The notes under the pieces were generated by a model. The model was given only the letters and a program-made list of their open reading frames with translations, was not told the origin of the DNA and ran no database searches. Below, piece after piece: positions 48,173 to 56,149 of a stretch of DNA of 64,000 bases (positions within the stretch are counted from its first letter, which is position 1; each line of letters starts with the position of its first letter). The stretch is from Pseudomonas sp. Marseille-Q3773 (GTDB taxonomy: Bacteria > Pseudomonadota > Gammaproteobacteria > Pseudomonadales > Pseudomonadaceae), in assembly GCF_916618955.1 (NCBI RefSeq), contig NZ_OU745390.1, forward strand, positions 5,262,001 through 5,326,000, in the 5' to 3' direction. Both the position numbers and the translations under genes were made by a program.

Positions 48173-48981
48173 CAGTCTCTTGCAAAGCGGCTATTCAGCT
48201 GCACGGCGCCTGCCTGCGCCATGGCCAGGTGCGTGCGCTTGATGTGGTGAACCTGCGTATTTGCCAGGGCGAGCGCGTCGCCATCATCGGGCCGTCGGGG
48301 GCGGGCAAGTCCAGTTTGCTGCACCTGATGGCCACGGCTATCCAGCCCAGCAGCGGGCGCCTGGAGTTGCTCGGTGAGCAGCCCTGGGCGTTGTCCGCCA
48401 GGGCACGGCAGCGCCTGCGTGCGCGGGTTGGCCTGGTGCATCAGGCGCCGCCGTTGCCGCCGCGCCAGCGGGTGGTGACGGCGGTGCTGGCCGGCCGCCT
48501 GGGGCAGTGGGGTGTGCTGCGAGGCTTGCTCAACCTGTTGTACCCCAGCGATGTGCCTGGAGCGCGCCAGGTGCTGGCCGAGTTGGGGCTGGCCGACAAA
48601 CTGTTCGTGCAGTGTGGGCAATTGTCCGGTGGCCAGTTGCAGCGTGTGGGCATTGCCCGGGCGTTGTACCAGCAGCCGCATGTGTTGTTGGCCGATGAGC
48701 CGGTGTCGGCCATGGACCCAGTGCTGGCTGACCACAGCCTGGCCTTGCTCAACCGTCACGCCCAGGCCAATGGCGTGACCCTGGTGGCCAGCCTGCACGC
48801 GGTGGAACTGGCGCTGGCGCACTTTCCGCGGGTGGTGGGGATCCGCGAAGGGCAGGTGGTATTCGATTGCCCGGCGCAAGCGGTGACCGAACAGTTGCTC
48901 GATGCGCTGTACGCCAACGAGCAGCTGGTGCCGGCGCCGCCTCAGGGGCCGACGCTGACTGTGCAGATTCCGCGATGCTGA
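48169..48981 (+). CDS. ABC transporter ATPase of the PhnC type
   Basis: A 270-residue ATPase: Walker A GPSGAGKSS, Q-loop VHQAPPL, signature LSGGQLQRVGIARAL, Walker B VLLADEPVSAMDP and switch His in VASLHAVELA. The GTG start overlaps the stop of the binding-protein gene (GTGA), and its own end overlaps the next ATG. It energises the two PhnE-like permeases downstream. Confidence 0.93.
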   Translation: MTVSCKAAIQLHGACLRHGQVRALDVVNLRICQGERVAIIGPSGAGKSSLLHLMATAIQPSSGRLELLGEQPWALSARARQRLRARVGLVHQAPPLPPRQRVVTAVLAGRLGQWGVLRGLLNLLYPSDVPGARQVLAELGLADKLFVQCGQLSGGQLQRVGIARALYQQPHVLLADEPVSAMDPVLADHSLALLNRHAQANGVTLVASLHAVELALAHFPRVVGIREGQVVFDCPAQAVTEQLLDALYANEQLVPAPPQGPTLTVQIPRC

Positions 48982-49802
48982 AGGCTGACACGCGCGACCC
49001 GGCCTTGCTGCCGAGGTTGCTGCTGGCCCTGCTGGCAGTACTGGTGTTGTGGCCGGGCGTGCAGTTGAGCGAGCTGAACCCGGGGGTGCTGCTACAAGCG
49101 CAGAACCGCCAGCAGATCGCCAGTTTTACCAGCGCCTTCTGGCCGCCGGCTCACACTGCGGACTTCCTGGCGCTGCTGTATGAAGCCACCTTGCAGACCC
49201 TGGCTGTGGCCACTGCCGGGATGGCGTTGGCCTTGATGCTGGCGGTCCCGGCCGGGCTGCTGGCCAGCCGGGCCCTGTCGTTGCGCGCGGCCTCGCGTGG
49301 TGGTCGTGCCGGGCTGTGGTCACGCATGCTGCGCCTGCCGGTGCGCTGGCTGCTGATATTCCTGCGCAGTGTGCCGGAAATTGTCTGGGCGTTGCTGTTC
49401 GTGCGGGCTGTCGGGCTGGGGCCGACGGCCGGTGTGCTGGCTATCGCCATTACTTACAGCGGCATGCTCGGCAAGGTCTACGCCGAAATCTTCGAGTCGG
49501 TCGACCAGCGCCCGGCCCATGCGCTGCTGCAGGCGGGCAGTGGCAGATTGGTGGCGTTTCTCTACGGCATCCTGCCCAGCGCTGCGTCGGAAGTGGTGTC
49601 GTATACCGTGTATCGCTGGGAGTGTGCGGTGCGGGCCTCGGTGGTGATGGGCTTCGTCGGGGCCGGTGGGCTGGGGCAGCAGATCGACCTGTCGATGCGC
49701 ATGTTCGCGGGGGCGGAAGTGGCGAGCATGCTGCTGACGTTCCTGGTGCTGGTAATGTTGGCCGACCTGCTCAGCCGCTTGCTGCGCTGGAGGCTGGCAT
49801 GA
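48975..49802 (+). CDS. ABC transporter permease, PhnE-like (first)
   Basis: A 275-residue membrane permease with about six spans. The EAA-type loop that contacts the ATPase lies near VDQRPAHALLQAGSGRLVAF, followed by VYRWECAVRASVVMGFVGAGG, typical of PhnE. ATG 48975 lies within the 3' end of the ATPase gene (seven-base overlap). Confidence 0.92.
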   Translation: MLKADTRDPALLPRLLLALLAVLVLWPGVQLSELNPGVLLQAQNRQQIASFTSAFWPPAHTADFLALLYEATLQTLAVATAGMALALMLAVPAGLLASRALSLRAASRGGRAGLWSRMLRLPVRWLLIFLRSVPEIVWALLFVRAVGLGPTAGVLAIAITYSGMLGKVYAEIFESVDQRPAHALLQAGSGRLVAFLYGILPSAASEVVSYTVYRWECAVRASVVMGFVGAGGLGQQIDLSMRMFAGAEVASMLLTFLVLVMLADLLSRLLRWRLA

Positions 49803-50566
49803 ACCGGGCGATCAACCTGCTGCTGCTCGGGGCGATTATCGCCGCAGTGGTGGCCTCGTTCGCGTACCTTGAACTGGACTGGCAAGCGCTGTTCGGCAAT
49901 GGCGGGCTGGGGCAGATGGGGGAATATGCCGGGCGTTTTCTGCACCCGGACCTGTCAGCCGGGCACCTGTACGCTGTCGCGCATGGCGCCTTGGAGACCT
50001 TGGCCATGTCCGGCCTGGGCACGTTATTGGCGATGTTGCTGGGCCTGATGCTGGCGCTACCGGCTGCGGGCCGCTTCGGTTGGCCACTGCAGGGCTGTGC
50101 GCGGTTGCTGCTCAATGCCCTGCGGGCCATTCCGGAGCTGGTGTGGGCCGCGCTGACGGTACTGGCGGCCGGGTTGGGGCCCAATGCCGGTACCCTGGCC
50201 CTGGCGCTGCACACCGCCGGGGTGCTGGGGCGGCTGTTTGCCGAGGCCCTGGAGAACGCGCCACCGGAGCCGGCGATGGCCATCCGCCTGCAGGGTGGTA
50301 GCCAGCTGGCGGCGTTCTGCTTCGGCACCTTGCCCAACCTGTGGCCGCAGTTGCTGGCCTACAGCTTGTACCGCTGGGAGAACAACATCCGCATGGCCAG
50401 TGTGCTGGGGTTCGTCGGCGCTGGTGGCTTGGGGCAGATGCTGTACACCACCTTGAGCCTGTTCCAGGAGGCCCAGGCCAGCACGGTGATCATGGGCATG
50501 CTGGTGCTGGTGTTGCTGGTGGATGCCTTGAGCGATGTATTGCGCCAGCGCTACGTGCGCGCCTGA
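49799..50566 (+). CDS. ABC transporter permease, PhnE-like (second)
   Basis: A 255-residue permease related to the preceding one: the motif YRWENNIRMASVLGFVGAGG is shared. Two separate PhnE-like subunits probably form a heterodimer. It overlaps the previous gene by four bases (ATGA) and ends the operon. Confidence 0.92.
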   Translation: MNRAINLLLLGAIIAAVVASFAYLELDWQALFGNGGLGQMGEYAGRFLHPDLSAGHLYAVAHGALETLAMSGLGTLLAMLLGLMLALPAAGRFGWPLQGCARLLLNALRAIPELVWAALTVLAAGLGPNAGTLALALHTAGVLGRLFAEALENAPPEPAMAIRLQGGSQLAAFCFGTLPNLWPQLLAYSLYRWENNIRMASVLGFVGAGGLGQMLYTTLSLFQEAQASTVIMGMLVLVLLVDALSDVLRQRYVRA

Positions 50567-50599
50567 TCGCTAGCCGGGGGCTGCTCTCCAGGCTGGCGC

Positions 50600-50684
50600 T
50601 GTAGGAGCGGGTTTATCCGCGAAGCAGGCGACGCGGTGGCTGGCACCGGCTGTGCCGGTGATCGCGGCTGAAGCCGCTCCTACA
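50600..50684. repeat. REP-like double palindrome
   Basis: Outer arms TGTAGGAGCGG (50600-50610) and CCGCTCCTACA (50674-50684) enclose an inner hairpin CACCGGC-TGT-GCCGGTG (50644-50660). This is the characteristic P. putida paired repeat and it ends the transporter transcript region. Confidence 0.8.
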
Positions 50685-50745
50685 AGGATCGCGCAGGGGT
50701 TTAGGACCCCGAGCAAGGCAGATGCTTGCGTGCTATCGGAATCGT

Positions 50746-51639
50746 TCATGTACCAACCACTTCGGCACATTGCGCTTCCCGCTGCATCGACTCCAGGTTG
50801 CGCTCGATCGTCTCGCAAATGCTGTCCATCTGGATCTGGTGCTCACTGAAGCGGAACGGGCTCTGCAAGTCCGTTCCGATCCGCTCGATCGCCAGTAGCA
50901 TGAACCCCACCACCGTCGACGCCAGCGGGGTGAACCAACCCAGCGACTCCACCAGCCCCACCGGCACGATCAGGCAGAACAGGGTAATGAACAGCCGCGG
51001 GAAATACACATAAGGGTAGGGCAGCGGGGTGTTGGCGATCCGCTCCATGCCACCCTGGGCATTGGACAGGTCTACCAGTGTCGATTCCAGGCGCGCCAGG
51101 CGAATGCTGTCCAGCCGTCCGGCCTGGTACTCCCGCGCCAGCAGGGCCGCCGAGCCGCTGAGGATGTCGTTGGCGAAGTTGTTCGAGCGGTTGCGCCGTT
51201 CGAACTCTGCGGGCGGGATGAAGGCCATCAGCTCATCCGGACAGCTCTCGCCCTTCAGGTGCGCCGCCAGGCAGTTCACATAGGCGATATGCCGGCGCAG
51301 CAGGGTGGCCTTGACCGGGTTGAGTGCATCATCCGGGTCGTCGATCAAGGTCAGGGTCTGCCGGGCGAAGCTGCGCGAACTGTTGACCAGCGCTCCCCAC
51401 AATGTACGCGCCTCCCACCAGCGGTTGTAGGCGCTGCTGTTGCGAAAACTCACCAGCACCACCAGCGCAGAACCCAGCAAGGTCAACGGGATCAGCGGCA
51501 GGGTGAACTTGCTGTTGAAGAACAGCATGAAGTCGATGGTGACCAGCACATCCCAGATCAGCAGCCAGAACAGCGACCAGCCGATATAACCGATGGTCTT
51601 CACGGCCAGGCGGTACTTGCGGAGGATGATGTCTTTCAC
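50746..51639 (-). CDS. Bestrophin family ion channel
   Basis: A 297-residue membrane protein of the bacterial bestrophin (UPF0187) family. The N-terminus MKDIILRKYRLAVKTIGYIG, the SFRNSSAYNRWWEARTLWG motif and the later PYVYFPRLFITLF are the key signatures, with about four spans. Bacterial members conduct cations or anions as pentamers; direction and role here are unknown. GTG 51639 has GAGGT seven bases upstream; upstream starts read into the decayed toxin gene and were rejected. Confidence 0.88.
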   Translation of the reverse strand: MKDIILRKYRLAVKTIGYIGWSLFWLLIWDVLVTIDFMLFFNSKFTLPLIPLTLLGSALVVLVSFRNSSAYNRWWEARTLWGALVNSSRSFARQTLTLIDDPDDALNPVKATLLRRHIAYVNCLAAHLKGESCPDELMAFIPPAEFERRNRSNNFANDILSGSAALLAREYQAGRLDSIRLARLESTLVDLSNAQGGMERIANTPLPYPYVYFPRLFITLFCLIVPVGLVESLGWFTPLASTVVGFMLLAIERIGTDLQSPFRFSEHQIQMDSICETIERNLESMQREAQCAEVVGT

Positions 51640-51687
51640 GCGGGGTACCTCGAAAATGGGCGGATGCTGGATCCGACGTCGAGGTAG

Positions 51688-51856
51688 GGTGAAGGTTCGG
51701 CGGGGGATTGTTGCAAGGGATTTGTAGCTGCCGGGTATCGTGTCTATTTCACGCATAAAGGGGCATAGGCTGGTCCTGTTGTTGGTCGGCGGAGACAAGT
51801 CCACCCAGCCCACCGGTATTCTCAAAGCCAGAAAGCTGCTGAAGGAGATGACATGA
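51688..51856 (+). pseudogene. Relic of a RelE/HigB-type toxin gene
   Basis: The frame at 51688-51768 reads GEG...GYRVYFTHKGA and hits a TAG at 51766. One base out of frame, from 51767 on, it continues RLVLLLVGGDKSTQPTGILK and ARKLLKEMT, ending at TGA 51854-51856. GYRVYF and LVGGDKSTQ are typical of the C-terminal half of HigB/RelE-family toxins (addiction-module killer proteins). The N-terminal half is missing or unrecognisable. The stop overlaps the antitoxin ATG (ATGA), the arrangement of intact modules. Confidence 0.7.
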
Positions 51857-52147
51857 GTGAAAAACTGGTTCCGTTTGACATAGCAGCCTTGCTGGGCAGT
51901 GATGAGGCGATCAGTGAATACCTCAGCCAGGTGTTATCGGATGGAGACCCGGAGGAAATCATCCGAGCGCTTGGCCATATCGCTCGGGCACGAGGGATGA
52001 CACAGATCGCAACCCAGAGCGGGTTGGGCAGAGAAAGCCTGTACAAGGCGCTGAGCCCAGGCGCAAAGCCTCGCTTGACAATGTGCTGAAAGTCTTCGTG
52101 CCCTGGGCGTGGACTTTCTCGTCCAGCCCCATGCACTGCCACGCTAA
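51853..52147 (+). pseudogene. Frameshifted HTH antitoxin gene (HigA-like addiction antidote)
   Basis: The intact frame encodes MSEKLVPFDIAALLGSDEAI onward to LSPGAKPR, with an Xre-type HTH around MTQIATQSGLGRESLYKALS, and then ends early at TGA after PRLTMC (78 residues). Adding one T after CGCTT (about 52075) and one C near 52093 would restore DNVLKV, RALGVDFLVQPHALPR, a normal family C-terminus ending at TAA 52145-52147. Two single-base losses make a decayed gene likely, although sequencing error at homopolymers is possible. Confidence 0.72.
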
Positions 52148-52230
52148 CTCAGCCTGGCTGAACCAACAGCGTTTCATCAGCACAACGCCAGGTGACGGAT
52201 AAAACTTCCGATCAAGCCTGACGAGCACGA

Positions 52231-52266
52231 GTCGCTACTGCGGCAATAACGTTCCACAGTAGCGAC
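52231..52266. repeat. Perfect inverted repeat between antitoxin relic and binding-protein gene
   Basis: GTCGCTACTG (52231-52240) and CAGTAGCGAC (52257-52266) form a 10-base-pair stem with a 16-base loop. It lies 45 bases past the end of the minus-strand binding-protein gene and may be its terminator, though no T tract follows. Confidence 0.55.
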
Positions 52267-52310
52267 CTCTGGCAGTGATGCATGCCGGTCACTGCCGCTC
52301 GGATCTTCAG

Positions 52311-53213
52311 CTACTGCACCGGATCACTCACCGGCTTGGCAAAGATGGCCTTGAGTTCGCTGGTCATCGGGAACTCCAGGTTCAAGCCTTTAGGCGGAAT
52401 CGGCTGTTCGAACCAGCGCTGGTAGATCGTGTTGATTTCGCCGGTGCTGTACAGCTCGCCCAGCGACGCGTTCACCAGCGCGAGGAACTGCGGGTCATCC
52501 TTGCGCACCATGCAGCTGTAGATTTCCCGCGACTGTTCTTCCCCGACCACCACCCAGTTGTGCGGATCGCGCGCCTTGGCGCGTTCGCCGTAGAGCAGCG
52601 CATCGTCCATGTAGAACGCCGCCGCCCGGCCAGACTGCAACATCTGGAAGGCTTCGCCATGGTCCTTGGCGCTGATCACGTACATGTCCATCTTGTGCTC
52701 GATGTTGTAGCTTTTCAGGTAGCGCTCGTTGGTGGTGCCGGCGGTAGTCACCACATTCTTGCCGCGCAAGTCGGCGAAGCTCTTGATCCCGCTGTCCTTG
52801 GCCGTCAGCAACTGGCCTTTGACATAAATGAACCCATAGGAAAACGCCACCTGCTTCTGCCGCTCTGCGGTGACGCCGGTCGAGCCGCACTCGAGGTCGA
52901 CGGTACCGTTCTGCACCAGCGGGATACGGGTTTGCGACGTCACCAGGTTGTACTTCACCTTGAGCTGGGGCATTGCCAGCTTCTGCCGCACCCGCTCGAC
53001 GATCTTGCTCGCCAGGTCTACCGAATAGCCCATCGGTTGGCCCGTGTGATCGCCCACGTAGGAAAACGGCACGGACGCATCGCGATAGCCCAGGGTGATG
53101 CTGTTGGCTTTGGCAATCTTGCTCAGGGTAGGCCCCAGCGCTGCATCGTCAGCATGGGCCTGGGTGCCTAGCAACAGGGCGAGGGTGCAGCCGATCAACG
53201 TGATTTTTTGCAT
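52311..53213 (-). CDS. Polar amino-acid ABC transporter binding protein (GltI-like), orphan
   Basis: A 300-residue periplasmic protein with a signal peptide (MQKITLIGCTLALLLGTQAHA). It has SBP_bac_3 features: ITLGYRDASVPFSYVGD, GYSVDLASKIVERV, VDLECGSTGVTAERQKQVAF and LLTAKDSGIKSFADLRGK, close to glutamate/aspartate binding proteins. No permease or ATPase is adjacent, so it must share another system or act as a sensor. It is the last gene of the DadA-RidA operon, 26 bases after ridA. Confidence 0.92.
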   Translation of the reverse strand: MQKITLIGCTLALLLGTQAHADDAALGPTLSKIAKANSITLGYRDASVPFSYVGDHTGQPMGYSVDLASKIVERVRQKLAMPQLKVKYNLVTSQTRIPLVQNGTVDLECGSTGVTAERQKQVAFSYGFIYVKGQLLTAKDSGIKSFADLRGKNVVTTAGTTNERYLKSYNIEHKMDMYVISAKDHGEAFQMLQSGRAAAFYMDDALLYGERAKARDPHNWVVVGEEQSREIYSCMVRKDDPQFLALVNASLGELYSTGEINTIYQRWFEQPIPPKGLNLEFPMTSELKAIFAKPVSDPVQ

Positions 53214-53239
53214 TGTTGTTCTCCGTTGTGGGTAAGGGG

Positions 53240-53590
53240 TCAGCAATGTGCCGCGATGACGGATATTTCCACCCGCACCTGCGGGCGTGCCAGTTCGGCC
53301 TGCAAGGTGGTGCGGCTGGGGGCTTGCCCGGGCGACAACCAGGCAGACCAGACCTCATTCATCGCATCGAAATCCGTGCCGATGTCCTTCAGGTAAATGG
53401 TCGCGCTGAGCAAATGGTCTTTGTCGCTGCCCGCCTCGGCCAGCAGCGCGTCGATTTTTTCCAGTACCTGGCGCGTCTGGCCAGCGGCATCGGTGGCGTC
53501 ACCCGGCACCTGGCCGGAAAGAAACACCAGGTTGCCGTAGCTCACGGCGGCGGACAGGCGTGGATTGGGCTGGATACGTTCAATGGTCAC
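53240..53590 (-). CDS. RidA family enamine/imine deaminase
   Basis: A 116-residue protein that hydrolyses reactive enamines and imines produced by PLP or FAD amino-acid enzymes. Signatures are RLSAAVSYGNLVFLSGQVP, ATIYLKDI and ARPQVRVEISVIAA with the conserved Arg. The GTG start at 53590 has GAAGGA seven bases upstream. It lies between the dehydrogenase and the binding-protein genes, whose imine product it would remove. Confidence 0.9.
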   Translation of the reverse strand: MTIERIQPNPRLSAAVSYGNLVFLSGQVPGDATDAAGQTRQVLEKIDALLAEAGSDKDHLLSATIYLKDIGTDFDAMNEVWSAWLSPGQAPSRTTLQAELARPQVRVEISVIAAHC

Positions 53591-53617
53591 TGGGTAGTCC
53601 TTCAAGGGGGTAGGGGG

Positions 53618-54859
53618 TCACGCCGCGCGGGGTGTGAAACCCTGCAGGTCGATGGACGGGCGGCGCTGGCCGATCAGTTCACTCAGCAGGCGTGCGCTGG
53701 CGCAGGCCAGGGTAAAGCCCAGCGCACCATGGCCAAGGTTCAGCCACAGGTTGCGATACGCCGTTGCGCCCAGCAACGGCACGCCGCTAGGTGTGGCCGG
53801 ACGCATGCCGGCCCATTCGATGGCGTAGTCATAGTTGCCGGCGTTGGCGAAGGTCTCGCGGGCCTGACGCTTGAGCAGGGCCAGACGCTTGGGGTCCAGC
53901 GACGGGTCGAAACCGACGATGTCGACCATCGCCGCCACCCGCAACTGCTCGCCGATCCGCGCGTAGACGATCTTGCGGTCGTAATCGGTGATGCTCAGGT
54001 CCGGCGCCCGGTGCTCGGGGCCGATCGGAACTGTCAGGCTGTAACCCTTGAGTGGATAAAGCGGCAGGTCGACACCCGGCAGTGCCAGCAACGCACTGCG
54101 ATGGCCGGCGGCGACGACCAGTTGCTCGACCGGCAGCACTTCATCGCCCAGTTCGACCGCATTTACCACGCCATGCGCATGGCGGATGCCCGACACGGCC
54201 TGGCCCAGGCGGAACCGGCAACGACCCGACGCCTGCAGGCGCGCCGTCAGTTGCTGGCAGAAAGCATGGCAGTCACCTACCTCTTCATCCGGGGTATAGA
54301 TGGCGCCGACAAAGGGTGCCTCTGCCAGCGCAGGGTCCAGACGGGCGCAGTCGGCGTGCGACAGCACCTGTTGTTGCTGGGGCGCGGCCAGGCTTTTGCG
54401 TGCATGTTCGAAACTGCCGGCCTCGCGGAAGGTGACCAGCTTGCCGTTGCGCCGCCAGTGGAAACCCTCCAGGCCATCCTCCTCACGCCAGGCTTGCAAG
54501 GTCGACTGGCTTAACAGCGCCAGGCGCAACAGATGGCCGGCGTTGGCGCGATTGACCGAGGTGCGGCAAGCCCCGAGGAATGAGGCCATCCAGCGCCACT
54601 GTGCCGGATCGAAGCGCGGTCGCAGCCTGAGCGGGGAGTCGCCGCGCAGCACCCAGCCAATGGCCTGCAATGGCACGCCGGCGTCGGCCAGCGGCGCCAC
54701 GTAGCGATAGGACAGTTGGCCGCCGTTGGCGAAGCTGGTTTCGCTGCCCAACGTATCGCGTGCCTCGACCAGCGTTACGTCGAAGCCGTCGCGTACCAGT
54801 GCGTAAGCGGTTGCCAGGCCAATGACGCCACCGCCGATGATGCATACCTGCTGAGCCAT
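53618..54859 (-). CDS. FAD-dependent D-amino acid dehydrogenase (DadA-like)
   Basis: A 413-residue DAO-family flavoenzyme. The FAD motif is CIIGGGVIGLATAYALVRDG, with ETSFANGGQLSYRYVAPLAD next, and the C-terminal GMRPATPSGVPLLGAT and LNLGHGALGFTLACASARLL. These match D-amino acid dehydrogenases (DadA) that feed electrons to the respiratory chain. No alanine racemase dadX is adjacent, so this is a paralogue with an unknown D-amino acid. It is divergent from the LysR gene. Confidence 0.9.
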   Translation of the reverse strand: MAQQVCIIGGGVIGLATAYALVRDGFDVTLVEARDTLGSETSFANGGQLSYRYVAPLADAGVPLQAIGWVLRGDSPLRLRPRFDPAQWRWMASFLGACRTSVNRANAGHLLRLALLSQSTLQAWREEDGLEGFHWRRNGKLVTFREAGSFEHARKSLAAPQQQQVLSHADCARLDPALAEAPFVGAIYTPDEEVGDCHAFCQQLTARLQASGRCRFRLGQAVSGIRHAHGVVNAVELGDEVLPVEQLVVAAGHRSALLALPGVDLPLYPLKGYSLTVPIGPEHRAPDLSITDYDRKIVYARIGEQLRVAAMVDIVGFDPSLDPKRLALLKRQARETFANAGNYDYAIEWAGMRPATPSGVPLLGATAYRNLWLNLGHGALGFTLACASARLLSELIGQRRPSIDLQGFTPRAA

Positions 54860-54966
54860 GTCAGTCCTTGGTCGTTATTGGAACGAGCCTGAGGTTATGG
54901 CCAGGTGACAGGTGGCGAAAAATGAATAAAGATCGCTGAGCCATAAACAAAGGTTATGGATTTGCC

Positions 54967-55872
54967 ATGCGCCTTCGCCATATCGAGATTTTCCAGGCCA
55001 TCCGCCAGACCGGCTCGGTCAGCGGTGCTGCGCAGTTGCTGCACGTTTCCCAGCCTGCCGTGACCAAGGTGTTGCAACACGCCGAGCAGCAGTTGGGCTT
55101 CCCGTTGTTTCTGCGGGTGCGCGGCAAGCTGCAGCCGACCCCCGAGGCGCTGGAGCTGGAGCGTGAAGTCGACAAGGTCACGGAGAGCCTGCAAGGGGTG
55201 CGCCGCCTGGCCCAAAGCCTGCGTCGCGAGCCGGGCCACAGCCTGCGCATCGGTGCCACACCGGCACTGGCCCTGTCACTGCTGCCGCCGGCCATTCATG
55301 AGTGGATCCAGCGTTATCCGGACATCGCCTGCGAGCTGTCCAGCGCCCATAGCCGCGAACTGGTGCAGAACCTGCTGATGCGCGAGATCGATGTCGCCCT
55401 GACCCTGCAACAGCCCGATCATCCGGCGCTCAAGGCCCAGGCGCTGGCCAGCGGGGTGTTGGTGGCGTTGGCACCGGCCGGTTACTGGCCGCTGGAAGAG
55501 GAAGGCAAGCCGCTGCCGTTGACGGCCTTGGCTGGTGCGCCTTTGATCGGGCTGTCCAGCGCCGACCCGCTGTCGGTCCGCCTCGACAGCTACCTCAAGG
55601 CAGTCGAGCCACCGCCGCGGGTGAGCATTGCGGTGCAGACCTATTCGCTGGCCAGGGCTATGGTCGAATCCGGCGCCGGGCTGGCGGTTATCGACCCGTT
55701 CACCGCGCTTGGCGCAGCGCCGGGGGCGACCACGATTCGTCCGCTGGCACCGGCGCTGCCGATCACCTTGTATGCCGTGACCCGCGCTGCCGAACCCTCA
55801 GCGCATACCTTGAGCGAGCTGCTGACCATCTTCAGCAGCCGTGCCCAGGGGCAGCTGGACCGTTGGCGCTGA
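54967..55872 (+). CDS. LysR family transcriptional regulator
   Basis: A 301-residue regulator with an N-terminal winged HTH (LRHIEIFQAIRQTGSVSGAA, then QLLHVSQPAVTKVLQHAEQQLGF) and a LysR substrate-binding domain (about 90-301). It is divergent from the D-amino acid operon across 107 bases, so it probably controls it and senses one of its substrates. A terminator follows at 55900-55923. Confidence 0.93.
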   Translation: MRLRHIEIFQAIRQTGSVSGAAQLLHVSQPAVTKVLQHAEQQLGFPLFLRVRGKLQPTPEALELEREVDKVTESLQGVRRLAQSLRREPGHSLRIGATPALALSLLPPAIHEWIQRYPDIACELSSAHSRELVQNLLMREIDVALTLQQPDHPALKAQALASGVLVALAPAGYWPLEEEGKPLPLTALAGAPLIGLSSADPLSVRLDSYLKAVEPPPRVSIAVQTYSLARAMVESGAGLAVIDPFTALGAAPGATTIRPLAPALPITLYAVTRAAEPSAHTLSELLTIFSSRAQGQLDRWR

Positions 55873-55899
55873 CTGAAAACGGAACGGGCAGGCACAAAA

Positions 55900-55923
55900 A
55901 AACCGGCTCAATGGCCGGTTTCT
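55900..55923 (+). terminator. Intrinsic terminator after the LysR gene
   Basis: AAACCGGC-TCAATG-GCCGGTTT followed by CTC; the A-rich left flank makes it work better on the minus strand. Confidence 0.75.
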
Positions 55924-55965
55924 CTGGTGTTCCGGGTCTGGTAGGGACCGCTTGGAACTATGTGA

Positions 55966-55987
55966 TGGTGCCCGAGGGAGACTCGAA
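55966..55987 (-). other. Probable attachment site: 3' end of a tRNA(Leu)-like gene
   Basis: Read on the minus strand, this ends CTCGGGCACCA, preceded by TTCGAGT, the T-loop and acceptor 3' side of a tRNA(Leu). The T-stem region is one base shorter than canonical, and similarity stops at the T-loop, where AT-rich DNA begins. This is what the displaced copy left by integration into a tRNA 3' end looks like. Confidence 0.6.
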
Positions 55988-56149
55988 AACTTCAGATTCA
56001 TCTATGATTTTATTGAGTTTTTTATATTTTCTTATGAGATCTACTCACAAACCTACTCACTTCTTCTCAGTCAGGTGATGGCTGGCAATACGCCACTGCG
56101 TGGCAATTTCAGCTAAGCTTCCAGACCCATACTGAAAACGGATTTTTTT

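Noticed and set aside
47318..50566. Phosphonate uptake operon phnDCE
   Set aside because: No phosphonate-degrading genes follow, and the operon is divergent from selD; the selenium reading fits better, though not proven.
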